Source of the DNA: Bog-113 sp965226755 | GTDB taxonomy: Bacteria; Acidobacteriota; Terriglobia; Bryobacterales; Bryobacteraceae | Reading direction: 5' to 3' | Length of the DNA: 64,000 nt | Assembly: GCA_965226755.1 (NCBI GenBank) | Contig: CBDDDT010000003.1 | Coordinates: forward strand, 2,666,001-2,730,000 | Part shown: one piece after another, positions 41,430 to 49,980 of the stretch | Layout of the letters: every line of letters begins with the position of its first letter | Numbering within the stretch: position 1 is the stretch's first letter | Made by a program: the position numbers and the translations under genes | Notes under the pieces: model-generated | Seen by the model: the letters and a program-made list of their open reading frames with translations, nothing else | The model's database searches: none | What the model was told of the DNA's origin: nothing

Positions 41430-43655
41430 TCAGGACAACGTTACGGTGCAGGTGAACGATTTGGCGTCAGCGGGGGCGGCGGTTCCCGCCGACGGGGCGG
41501 CGCCGGCGCTGCCGCATAGGCGGAGCAGGGCGCCGGCGGACGGCTTGGCGTAGTCGATGAAGACATCTTTCTTGGTGAGGCTGGCGAGGAGCTTCAGAAG
41601 GTCGTCCCATTTTCCTAGAGACGCATCCTGCGCGGTGATCGCGGCCAGCGTACCGAGATCGTCGCATAGGTTCATGAAGGCGGCGCTGGCGAGGAGGAAC
41701 AAGATCACCTGCCGCTGCGAACTTTGCAGATTGCCGAACGCGGAGGGCGGCATGGCGTTGGGGCTGCCGGGATGACGGCGGTTGGGGACGCCCTCCGCTG
41801 AATTGTAATTCGACCAGTTGTTGAACGCAGTCCAGAACGCGAAATCGACGTGGGGAACAAACGACAGCTGGGGAAGGAGCGAACCGGCGGCGGATTGGAA
41901 TGCCTGCCAGTTGTTCTGGTCCTGGGCCTGGGGAAGCGCGGGCGGGTGCGATCCGTTATAGGGCGAACAGGAAAGCCGGCTATATGCGGACGGCTTGAAC
42001 ACCAAAGCGAGGGTGAGATTTCCAGCGGGGTGCGCGGCGGCGTAAGCGCCCATCGCCTGTTGAGCCGCGAGGATATCGGAATTCGCGGGAAGCATGCCCA
42101 TGACGCGGGTGAGAACCTGCGCGTCTTTCGGATCGCCGGTTTCGCTCAGCTCGATGCGCAGTTCCACCTCGGCGTTATTAAAGTCCAGCTTGGTGTCCTC
42201 GGTGGCGGAGGCGACAAAGTGAATGCGCATTTTCTGGAGCGCTTGCTTGGTTTCGGTCTGCTGTTCCTCGCCGATGTCATTGAGCACCCGGATGGTTCCG
42301 TCGGCGGCCAGTTCGGTGTAGGCGTTGGCGAAGTAGTCGTCGGTTCCGGTCCACTTGAAAAGATTGAAGAACTGGAACTGGATGGTGCAGGAGCGTTTCA
42401 GGGTATCGCCGATGCCGGAACCGGGGAGCAGGGTGAATCCGCCGATGTGCAGGGCGTCGGTGACGCTGCCGCTGAGCAGCGCCGACCAACTCTGTTCGGC
42501 CAATTGGGGGGAAGTTAGATCCATTTTGAACGCGAAGAGCGCGACTCTTCCCTTTTTGCGGGCGAGACTCACGGAGAGGCCGGTCTGCACCTTGGGATCG
42601 GAAAGCCAGGTAGTGACCTGCGCGGTCAGTTTGGATTCCAGGCTCGCGGGATCAATGTTCTTGGCGACGGACGAAGCCATGGAGGGGCTGCCGGTGACCT
42701 GTTGGGCCGTCTGCGCTAAGGCGGCGGGATCCACTTTGGTCGCGACTTCTTTGGTTGCGACGGCGGAAGCGGTGATTTTCAGGTTGACGCCGAGCGACGC
42801 GCCTATTTCGGAGGTGGCGGAGCGGACGAGATAAGCGGTCGCGGAGGCGTCGTCCGTTTTCGACAGAATCAGGCCGAAGTGGTCGGCGTGGGTATAGGAC
42901 ACGGAGGCGGAAGCGCAGGCGGCGATGGAGAGCGACGGCGGCGGCAGTTTCTGCCAGGCGACGCCCAGGCTTTGGCGGACCAGCGCGATGCCGGGGGCGG
43001 AAACCGAGTGATGCGCGAGCCCATAGGTGAACGAGAGTTTGCAGTCGAAAGCGCCGTCGAAATTGACTTTCGCGATGCTCCCGACCGGCATGCGGGTCGC
43101 GGCTTGGGGCGCCAGCGGGAGAATCAGACTGGAGAACGCGAGTTTAAGCGCGGCGGTGGATTCGAGCGTGGCGAGCACCGGATGGCAGAACGAGAACGAA
43201 GATGTTTCCGATCCGGACGCCTTTCCCGCGATGCCGATGCCGCTGAATGTTCCGCTTCCGGAGACCGACCCCTTGATGTCGAAATCGATCTCAATGTTGA
43301 TGTAGACGTGATCCTTGAGAGGGCCGGCGGAGATCTTCGTGGTGTCGGGGGAATCGACGTTCAGGGCCACGGGAAACGCGCTGCTTTGGGCGGCGACGGC
43401 GATGGTGCATTTCGCGGAAGGGGTTAGGGAAAAGGAGATACCGCCGGGGGTTTTCCAGGTGGCCGGAGCGTTAATACTGAAGGCGACCGGCGAAGTTCCG
43501 GAGGCTTCCTGGATGGGCTTCCCGGCGAAGGCGGCGAAAGCAGACCCGAGGGCGAAGCTGGCGTTGGGTTGCGAAGTCAGTAGCTTACTCAGATCGCTTA
43601 GTGAATCGAGGTCGTGGACTAAATCGATGGCAAAGCTTGGCGAGGCGGTCGACAT
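41430..43655 (-). CDS. Large protein of unknown function upstream of patatin gene
   Basis: A 741-residue protein I do not recognise. It has no signal peptide or clear membrane segment. The first half is serine/alanine/threonine-rich with many short alternating strands (for example G-S-V-S-G-S-G-T-F-S-G), suggesting a beta-rich or beta-helical body. The second half is more mixed, with a cysteine-containing region near the end (L-R-L-C-G-S-A-G). The start at 43655 is the first ATG after an upstream out-of-context arginine/proline stretch. It precedes the patatin-like gene on the same strand and may be its functional partner. Confidence 0.6.
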   Translation of the reverse strand: MSTASPSFAIDLVHDLDSLSDLSKLLTSQPNASFALGSAFAAFAGKPIQEASGTSPVAFSINAPATWKTPGGISFSLTPSAKCTIAVAAQSSAFPVALNVDSPDTTKISAGPLKDHVYINIEIDFDIKGSVSGSGTFSGIGIAGKASGSETSSFSFCHPVLATLESTAALKLAFSSLILPLAPQAATRMPVGSIAKVNFDGAFDCKLSFTYGLAHHSVSAPGIALVRQSLGVAWQKLPPPSLSIAACASASVSYTHADHFGLILSKTDDASATAYLVRSATSEIGASLGVNLKITASAVATKEVATKVDPAALAQTAQQVTGSPSMASSVAKNIDPASLESKLTAQVTTWLSDPKVQTGLSVSLARKKGRVALFAFKMDLTSPQLAEQSWSALLSGSVTDALHIGGFTLLPGSGIGDTLKRSCTIQFQFFNLFKWTGTDDYFANAYTELAADGTIRVLNDIGEEQQTETKQALQKMRIHFVASATEDTKLDFNNAEVELRIELSETGDPKDAQVLTRVMGMLPANSDILAAQQAMGAYAAAHPAGNLTLALVFKPSAYSRLSCSPYNGSHPPALPQAQDQNNWQAFQSAAGSLLPQLSFVPHVDFAFWTAFNNWSNYNSAEGVPNRRHPGSPNAMPPSAFGNLQSSQRQVILFLLASAAFMNLCDDLGTLAAITAQDASLGKWDDLLKLLASLTKKDVFIDYAKPSAGALLRLCGSAGAAPSAGTAAPADAKSFTCTVTLS

Positions 43656-43724
43656 GGCGCTCCTTGTGCGCGGGGGCGGCCGTTGATTCGACCGGGGCGC
43701 ACGCACTTTAAATAGCGCAAATGA

Positions 43725-45725
43725 TTATGTCATGGGGACAGACGCCGGGGGACAAAGGCCGGGGGACAATTGCCGGCGAGACGAGGCTATGAGAGCGATG
43801 ATCGCGAGGGCCGAGAGCACGAACAGGATCTGGCCGATGCGATTCTCGAGCGGCGTCCCGAATTTCATGCGGATGACGTGATGCCCGGGCGGCGGGTCGA
43901 TGAGCATGAAACCCATGAACGGTTCGAGGCGAATGGGCAGGCGTTTCCCGTCCTCTTCGGCGCGCCAGACGGGATCGTAGGTTTCCTGGAGCAGGACGGA
44001 CCGGCCGGGAGAAACGGTGGCGTCGATGGCGACGGAGTCGTATCCGGTCCAGGTGACGGGCGCGGCGGGTTGGGCGGGATCTTCGACGAGATTTACGTAT
44101 TGGGCGAGCGTTTCGGCATCGTCGCCGGCGCGGAGTTTTCCAACGGAAGCCAGGGCCGTGCTATCGACGATGCGGCCGATGCCGGGGTGGACGCGGGGAA
44201 TGCGGTAGATGGCGGTGCCGACGTGGTCGTCGTAAAGTGCGGGGACGGCGGACTGGAATTTTAAAGGCTCTTTGTAATCGTGATAGGCCTCGGGCGAGGA
44301 TTTGCCGGGGACGACGACGGCGTCGGAACCCAGCGCTTGCAGCCAGAGAACCGCGGGCAACGGCTTTTCGCCCTGCAGAATCTGCCAGGTGGCGGAGGGG
44401 AGGATCTGGTTGAGCATGCCTTGGGAAGAGCCTCCATCGGGCTGGGCGTTGTCTGACCAAGCGTCGAACCAGAAGCGTATGGAGCCCGAAGGCAGAACGC
44501 GCTCGCCGGGCAGGTGGTCATGGACCCATTGCGCGACGCGGTATTCATAGCGCTGGGCAAGAGGTTCCGACGCGGGGAAGGGATACCAGGCGTGGCGCAG
44601 GTAGCGCGCCGCGGGGAAGAACGCCAGCAGCGTGACGAGCGCGATGGGGACGCGCAGGCGGCGATGTTTCCAGCCCGTGCGGAGGAGTTCGGCGAAGGCG
44701 AGGATGAGCGCGAGATCGAGTTCGGGAACGAGCCGCTGCGAATCGCCGGTGACGTGAAAGCCGAGGAAAAACCAACCGAGCACATCGAGACCGAGAATGA
44801 CGGCGAGGCCGGCGACGAAGACGGTCCAGGCGCGCTCGGGGCGATGGCGGGCCACGCGCAGGCTGCCGGCGCAGAACACGGCGATCACGATGGCGGCGAC
44901 GACGACGGACCAGGTGTTGCCGGGCTGGGCGACCCACTTGAGATCGAGCAGGGTGAGATTGACATAGGAGGGCGTTAGCCAGAACGCGCAGAGGCCGTAA
45001 GCGAGAGCGGCGATGACGGCGGCGCGGGCCCAGACGCGCCAGGATGGCGCGCCGTTCCATACCGCCCAGACGAGGATGGGGAAGAAGATGGCAAGCGCGG
45101 TGGCGCCGTAGAAATTATTCGAAACGGCGAACGCGCAAAGAGCGGCGGCGAGAGCGAGCGCCGCGGGACGGCGGCCGCGGAGCGCGACGAAGGAAGCGGC
45201 GAGCGCGGCGGGCAGGATCGAGAGCGCGGAGATGTGCGGCCCTTCGCCATACTGCATGAGCACATGAAGGCGCTGCGGGACGTAGTGGAAGCTGTCGTGG
45301 CGAATGACGGTGAGGAACAGGAACGAGGGGGACAGCAGCGCGGTTGCGGCGGAAGCCAGCAGCGCGGCCCCGCGCGAAGCCGATCCGATGCGCACCAGCC
45401 AATAGACCGCGACGATGCCGAAGACGTAGAGGAGGGCGGTGTAGAGATGATAAGCGCGCGCGGTGGAGACGTGGCCGAGGACGGAGATCAGCGCGGTTCC
45501 GTAGCGCAGCGCGGGCGGATAGATGTAGTCGAAGCGCGTGCCGCAATACCAGAGCGGCTGCCATCCGGGATGGGGCAGGTGATTGGCGAGCATGCGCGCA
45601 TCGGAAATAAAGGTGCTTTCGATGGAGGGCCAGTTGCCGAGGTACTCGAGGCGGAAGAGCGGCCAGATCAGCAACGAAACGAGACACAGGAGCAGGAGCG
45701 AATCCAGCAGAGCGGCGCGCTTCAT
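43725..45725 (-). CDS. Polytopic membrane protein, PTPS-related/oligosaccharide-type
   Basis: A 666-residue membrane protein with about ten hydrophobic helices in the first 390 residues. A soluble C-terminal domain follows, then a last hydrophobic helix near residue 645. The early D-A-R-M-L-A-N-H-L and D-Y-I-Y-P-P-A resemble membrane proteins of the 6-pyruvoyl-tetrahydropterin-synthase-related group, many of which are probable glycan-transfer or flippase-like proteins. Its start overlaps the stop of the glycosyltransferase fusion by four bases, so they act together. Direct enzymatic activity is unproven. Confidence 0.7.
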   Translation of the reverse strand: MKRAALLDSLLLLCLVSLLIWPLFRLEYLGNWPSIESTFISDARMLANHLPHPGWQPLWYCGTRFDYIYPPALRYGTALISVLGHVSTARAYHLYTALLYVFGIVAVYWLVRIGSASRGAALLASAATALLSPSFLFLTVIRHDSFHYVPQRLHVLMQYGEGPHISALSILPAALAASFVALRGRRPAALALAAALCAFAVSNNFYGATALAIFFPILVWAVWNGAPSWRVWARAAVIAALAYGLCAFWLTPSYVNLTLLDLKWVAQPGNTWSVVVAAIVIAVFCAGSLRVARHRPERAWTVFVAGLAVILGLDVLGWFFLGFHVTGDSQRLVPELDLALILAFAELLRTGWKHRRLRVPIALVTLLAFFPAARYLRHAWYPFPASEPLAQRYEYRVAQWVHDHLPGERVLPSGSIRFWFDAWSDNAQPDGGSSQGMLNQILPSATWQILQGEKPLPAVLWLQALGSDAVVVPGKSSPEAYHDYKEPLKFQSAVPALYDDHVGTAIYRIPRVHPGIGRIVDSTALASVGKLRAGDDAETLAQYVNLVEDPAQPAAPVTWTGYDSVAIDATVSPGRSVLLQETYDPVWRAEEDGKRLPIRLEPFMGFMLIDPPPGHHVIRMKFGTPLENRIGQILFVLSALAIIALIASSRRQLSPGLCPPASVPMT

Positions 45726-47239
45726 GCCATGGTGTTGATTTCTTCGACGCGCTTTTGCGAATGCTCGCGGGCGGTGCGGAGAAGCCATTCAAGGCTGGGC
45801 CGCGGCTTGATGCGGAGAAAGATCTGGTAGGAGAAAAGACCGCGCGAGAGGCGGATCAGAAAACCGTTGACGCGGAGAAGCAGGCGGCTGAATTTCGTAT
45901 CGCCGAGCGCGAGCGGGAACGGGCCGGGCACGCCGACGCGATCGAGGATGTCGAAGCCGGCTTGCCTGACGGTCCGCTCGAAGGAGCTGAAGGTGAACAG
46001 ACGGGTGTGGGTGAGATCGAGAATGCCGCGCTTGCCGTAGTTGAACTGCCCGATGAGCAGCATGAAACGGGTGACGAAGTAGGCGACATTGGCGGTGCTG
46101 ACGAGGATTTCGGCGCCGGGATTCTCGCTGAGAGCGGCGCGGAGACGGTCGAGGAAGAGTTCGGGCTTGGCGAGGTGCTCGATGACGTCGAGCATGACGA
46201 TGAAATCGTAATTACGAAAATCGAGCCGGGGGAGACCGGAGTTCAGGTCGTGAAGGTAGAACGCGCGCAGGCGGGGCTCGGTAACGGGCCACGCGTCGAT
46301 GCCGTCTACTTCGCATTGCTTGCCGGTGACGAGATGAGCGCCGAGGTAACCTCCGGCGCAGCCGATGTCGAGGACGCGGGATGCGGGGCGGATGCGATCG
46401 AAGGCGAGGGAGTGAGGGCTGCGATAGGACAGCTTGGGCTGATAGGGAGAATCGAGCGGCGAGGCGCAGTCGAAACGGGGATCGTAGAAGAGTCCGGCGT
46501 GCTGAAGGCGAGCTTTGAGAGCGGCCCAAACGACATTTCCAGCGTACTGGATCCCGTTAACGTGACAGATCTCATCGCCGTAGTAGGTGGGGATGGGGAG
46601 TTCCTTGATGGGAAGGCCGGCGATGAGGAGCTGGATGATGATCTCGGTGTCGAAATGGAAGTCGTTGGAATTGCGCTCGAAGGGGATGGCGGCGAGAGCG
46701 CGGGTGGAATAGATGCGATAGCCAGAATGAAATTCGCTCAGGTGCGAGTGGAGGAGCCGGTTCTCGATGGCGGTCAGTATGCGGTTGCCGATGAACTTGT
46801 ATTTAGGCATGCCGCCGCGCAGGGCGTCGGAAGGATGAAGCATGCGGGAGCCGAAGACGGCGGACGCTTCCTGGTTGCGGAGCGGTTCGAGCAGGGCGGG
46901 GAGGCATTCGGGGGCGTACTGCCCGTCGCCATGGATGAGAGCAACGCAATCGTAGCCGTTGGCGATGGCGTAGCGATAGCCGAGCTTCTGGTTTCCGCCG
47001 TAGCCCTGGTTGACGGGGTTGGTGAGGACGGTGAGCGGGAAGGGGAGCGTGCTGCTTTGGCCGACGGAGTGGCTGCGGGCGAAGGTGGAATCGCCGGAAG
47101 AATCGTCGATGATCAGGACGTGCACGTCGTAAGTCTCGGACAGAGCGGCGGGGATGCGGAAAAGAACCTCGGCGATCGTTTTCTCGGCGTTGTAGGCGAC
47201 GATGAAAACCAGAACGCGGGGTTTTGCGGAAAAAGGCAT
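45722..47239 (-). CDS. Family 2 glycosyltransferase fused to a SAM methyltransferase
   Basis: A 505-residue fusion. Residues 1-240 form a dolichyl-phosphate-mannose-synthase-like GT2 domain, with V-F-I-V-A-Y-N-A-E at the start, I-I-D-D-S-S as the nucleotide site, H-G-D-G-Q-Y as the metal-binding acid and S-G-Y-R-I-Y. Residues about 285-400 carry a class I methyltransferase (V-L-D-I-G-C-A-G-G-Y-L-G and F-I-V-M-L-D-V-I-E-H-L). The C-terminal part is helical. The combination suggests that a polyprenyl-linked sugar is transferred and a product methylated in one polypeptide (inference). The next gene is a polytopic membrane protein. Confidence 0.85.
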   Translation of the reverse strand: MPFSAKPRVLVFIVAYNAEKTIAEVLFRIPAALSETYDVHVLIIDDSSGDSTFARSHSVGQSSTLPFPLTVLTNPVNQGYGGNQKLGYRYAIANGYDCVALIHGDGQYAPECLPALLEPLRNQEASAVFGSRMLHPSDALRGGMPKYKFIGNRILTAIENRLLHSHLSEFHSGYRIYSTRALAAIPFERNSNDFHFDTEIIIQLLIAGLPIKELPIPTYYGDEICHVNGIQYAGNVVWAALKARLQHAGLFYDPRFDCASPLDSPYQPKLSYRSPHSLAFDRIRPASRVLDIGCAGGYLGAHLVTGKQCEVDGIDAWPVTEPRLRAFYLHDLNSGLPRLDFRNYDFIVMLDVIEHLAKPELFLDRLRAALSENPGAEILVSTANVAYFVTRFMLLIGQFNYGKRGILDLTHTRLFTFSSFERTVRQAGFDILDRVGVPGPFPLALGDTKFSRLLLRVNGFLIRLSRGLFSYQIFLRIKPRPSLEWLLRTAREHSQKRVEEINTMA

Positions 47240-47327
47240 CGCGCGGAGATGGGGAGCGCCGTTTCGCAAAGGATAGCATTTGGAACGGGTCCGGATGAGC
47301 GGGAAGCGGCGGGATAATCGGGGCTAG

Positions 47328-48404
47328 ATGAAGGACGACGGGCTGATTACGGCGGCGTGGGCGGAAGCGGTGCGGGCGGGGATGCCGGCGGTTTTAGCGA
47401 CGGTGGTGAAGGTAAGCGGGTCGGCATACCGGAGCCCGGGAGCGCGCATGTTGATCACGGAGAACGGCGGGCGGACGGGGTCGATCAGCGGCGGGTGCCT
47501 CGAAGGCGATGTACTCAAGAAAGCCTGGTGGCTGACCGGCGAGCGCGGGGCCGCGATTCGCGTATACGACAACAGCTCTGAAGAAGAAGCGATCTGGGAG
47601 TTCGGACTGGGCTGTAACGGGATTGTGCACGTGCTGCTGGAGCGATGGGAAGCGGGTTCTGAGCCGCTCGCGCTGGATTTGCTCCGGGCCAGCCGGGCGG
47701 ACCGGCGCGGGGGTGTTCTGGCGGTGGCGATTTCAGGCGATCGCGTGGGGCAGAAGCTGGCGGTGTTTCCGGATGGCGCGGTGCGGGCGCAGATGGATCG
47801 GGAACTGGCGGCGGAAGTGGGTCCGGCGGCGGAAGAAGCGTTTGCGGAACAAGAGTCGAGCGTGCGGTTTTGCGACGGGACCGAGGTGTTTCTGGAGTAT
47901 GTCGCGCCGCCGGTGCGGCTGCTGCTGGCGGGCGCGGGGCATGACGCGCTTCCAGTGGTGCGGTACGCGAAGGATCTGGGCTGGGAGGTGACGGTGGCGG
48001 ACGGCCGGCGCGACTTGGCGCGCGCGGAACGCTTTCCAGGGGCGGATCGCGTAGTGACGGCGGACATGGCGGATCCTTTGAAAGATCTGGGAGCGGACGG
48101 CGAGACGGTGGCTATCCTCATGAGCCACAGCTATCCGCAGGACAGCGCGTTTTTTAAGGCTTTGGACGGCGCGGGGGTGCGGTATTTGGGCGTGCTGGGT
48201 CCGCGGCGGAGGACGGAGCGGATGATGGCGGAGAACGGAATCGAGGAGAACGCGCGGCTGCACAGTCCGGTGGGGCTGGATATCGGGGCGGACACGCCGG
48301 AAGAGATCGCGCTGGCGATGGTCAGCGAGATCCAGGCGGCGCTGCGGGGACGCGGCGGCGGCATGCTGAAGCAACGCAAGGGTCCCATTCATCAGGAGCG
48401 GTGA
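47328..48404 (+). CDS. XdhC/CoxI family molybdoenzyme maturation factor
   Basis: A 358-residue protein of the XdhC/PaoD family. The N-terminal domain has G-S-A-Y-R-S-P-G-A-R-M and S-G-G-C-L-E-G-D-V, and a C-terminal Rossmann domain shows L-L-L-A-G-A-G-H-D-A-L-P. C-terminal G-V-L-G-P-R-R-R-T is typical. Such proteins bind molybdenum cofactor and insert it into xanthine-oxidase-type enzymes. It is followed by a MobA-like gene after 28 bases, the usual maturation pair. The likely client is the enzyme at 20.2-24 kb. Confidence 0.88.
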   Translation: MKDDGLITAAWAEAVRAGMPAVLATVVKVSGSAYRSPGARMLITENGGRTGSISGGCLEGDVLKKAWWLTGERGAAIRVYDNSSEEEAIWEFGLGCNGIVHVLLERWEAGSEPLALDLLRASRADRRGGVLAVAISGDRVGQKLAVFPDGAVRAQMDRELAAEVGPAAEEAFAEQESSVRFCDGTEVFLEYVAPPVRLLLAGAGHDALPVVRYAKDLGWEVTVADGRRDLARAERFPGADRVVTADMADPLKDLGADGETVAILMSHSYPQDSAFFKALDGAGVRYLGVLGPRRRTERMMAENGIEENARLHSPVGLDIGADTPEEIALAMVSEIQAALRGRGGGMLKQRKGPIHQER

Positions 48405-48432
48405 CCTGGCAGGAACGTGGGCCGGTGGACCT

Positions 48433-49059
48433 ATGAAGATTGGGGCGCTTTTGCTGGCGGCGGGAGGATCCAGGCGGCTGGGATTCCCGAAGCAAACGGT
48501 GATGTTTGAAGGGATCACTCTCCTGCGGCGGGCGACGGAAGCGCTGCTGGAGACGGGCTGCGAGCCGGTGGTGGTGGTGCTGGGCGCGCATCGGGAGCGA
48601 ATGGCGCGGGAAATTGCCGGGCTTCCCATCGTCGTGGCGGAGAACGAAGCGTGGGAGAGCGGGATGGGCTCGAGCGTGCGGGCGGGGCTGCATGAGGCTT
48701 TGCGGCGGGCGCCGGATCTGGGGGCGATCCTGATCGGCGTGTGCGACCAGCCAGGGGTGACCGGAGCGGATTTACGCGAGCTGCTGGCTTTGTACCGGAC
48801 GGCCGGGCTCCCCGCGGCGGCCGCGCGCTATGGCGGCGCGCTCGGCGTTCCCGCGGTGTTTGCGCAGAGGCTATTCGGGGAATTGCTCGCGCTGGAGGGT
48901 GATAGAGGCGCCCGGCGGGTGATTCAGAAGCAGGGAGAGCAGGTCGCGGGATTAGAATTGCCGAGCGCGGAAAGAGATGTGGACGAGTTGGAAGACCTGC
49001 CGGAGATACAGTCAGCAAAAAACAGGGGCGATGCCACTGGATCGCGGCATCGCCCCTGA
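48433..49059 (+). CDS. MocA-like molybdenum cofactor nucleotidyltransferase
   Basis: A 208-residue NTP-transferase of the MobA/MocA type, with L-L-A-A-G-G-S-R-R-L-G-F-P-K-Q as nucleotide site. M-G-S-S-V-R-A-G-L and G-V-C-D-Q-P-G-V-T, the metal-binding aspartate segment, follow. The R-L-G-x-P-K form fits MocA (CTP:molybdopterin cytidylyltransferase) better than MobA, in line with PaoABC-type enzymes that use the cytosine form of the cofactor. The last 13 or so codons are the stem-loop of the convergent gene's terminator, so the C-terminal tail is probably functionally neutral. Confidence 0.82.
   Translation: MKIGALLLAAGGSRRLGFPKQTVMFEGITLLRRATEALLETGCEPVVVVLGAHRERMAREIAGLPIVVAENEAWESGMGSSVRAGLHEALRRAPDLGAILIGVCDQPGVTGADLRELLALYRTAGLPAAAARYGGALGVPAVFAQRLFGELLALEGDRGARRVIQKQGEQVAGLELPSAERDVDELEDLPEIQSAKNRGDATGSRHRP
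49017..49058 (-). terminator. Terminator of PEP-CTERM gene lying inside the MocA-like gene
   Basis: CAGGGGCGATGCC (49023-49035) pairs perfectly with GGCATCGCCCCTG (49046-49058) around a 10-base loop. Read leftwards six T follow (complement of 49017-49022). It belongs to the gene at 49081-49695 and overlaps the last codons of the MocA-like gene on the other strand. Confidence 0.9.
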
Positions 49060-49080
49060 AGGCTGGTTGTTTGACGAAGA

Positions 49081-49695
49081 CTACGCGAGGCGCTTGCGAG
49101 CGACGAGCTTAGCGGCGACCAAAGCCAAACCGGCGCCGAGCATCAGCATCGTTGAGGGTTCAGGAACGGAGGACATCGGAACGCTTTCCGGTCCGGCGCC
49201 AAAATCGCGGCCGCCCGTAGCGGGACCGGCGTTCTTGGTGGACTGCTGCGAGAAGAATCCACTGTTGTTCACGATGGAATCCGTGCTCACGGCAGAGAAG
49301 CCCGTGAAAGTCTGGCCCGTGCCGATGATGGTGGATGTTCCCACGTAGGTGAAGGTCAGATTCCAAACGTTGGGGTCATCGGGAACCGTAACGCCGATCG
49401 GAGTGACGCCGACGAGTTGCGCCGAGGCGGTCCAACCAGCGGGGGCCACGATGGAGCCAGCTACGTATCCGGCGAAATCGTAGATGGTGAAGAAAGCGGT
49501 GTTGCCGCTGCCGGCGCCGTCCATGCGCTCATCGTCGCTTAGCGAAACCGAATAGTTGAACGTTGTGTCGCCACCGGCCGCGGGGCCCATGGAACTCAGG
49601 AAGGGAAGCAGGTTGGCCTTTGCCGGAACAGCCGCGAGAGCGAGGCAGCCCAGGGTAGCCACAACAAGCGATTCCCACTTGCGAGAAAACTTCAT
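49081..49695 (-). CDS. PEP-CTERM sorting domain-containing secreted protein
   Basis: A 204-residue secreted protein. The start at 49695 gives a signal peptide (V-A-T-L-G-C-L-A-L-A-A-V-P-A-K-A). The body is a beta-rich domain of unknown function. The C-terminus is a sorting tripartite signal: V-P-E-P-S, a hydrophobic helix (M-L-M-L-G-A-G-L-A-L-V-A-A) and R-K-R. Exosortase would cut there and retain the protein in the envelope or extracellular matrix. No exosortase is in the window. It has a strong terminator and no co-transcribed neighbour. Confidence 0.85.
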   Translation of the reverse strand: MKFSRKWESLVVATLGCLALAAVPAKANLLPFLSSMGPAAGGDTTFNYSVSLSDDERMDGAGSGNTAFFTIYDFAGYVAGSIVAPAGWTASAQLVGVTPIGVTVPDDPNVWNLTFTYVGTSTIIGTGQTFTGFSAVSTDSIVNNSGFFSQQSTKNAGPATGGRDFGAGPESVPMSSVPEPSTMLMLGAGLALVAAKLVARKRLA

Positions 49696-49945
49696 GTAAT
49701 TGTCCTCCGTCGAAATCAAAAAATGGCACGTGCGATACACGTAACAGATTTAGTCTAAATGCGAACCACTAATAAAGAAATAGGCCTCGCGTGGCGGAAT
49801 GTAAGGTTTGGGACAACGTAACGGGATTTTCGCCGTGGTGTGACACGAAGCGGCTTAGTCTTTTAGCTTCAAAACGATCCCGCGACATACAAAAGCCACT
49901 TTCGGCCGAAAAGAACCAGTACCATTCACCAATCCAGTTTGCGCA

Positions 49946-49963
49946 TTCGCGAAATTTCGCGAA
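49946..49963. repeat. Perfect 18-base palindrome
   Basis: TTCGCGAAATTTCGCGAA reads the same on both strands. It lies just past the hutF stop in the interval towards the PEP-CTERM gene. No T tract follows, so this is a candidate protein-binding site; another origin cannot be excluded. Confidence 0.75.
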
Positions 49964-49980
49964 GCGGGTTGCGCGCGAGT

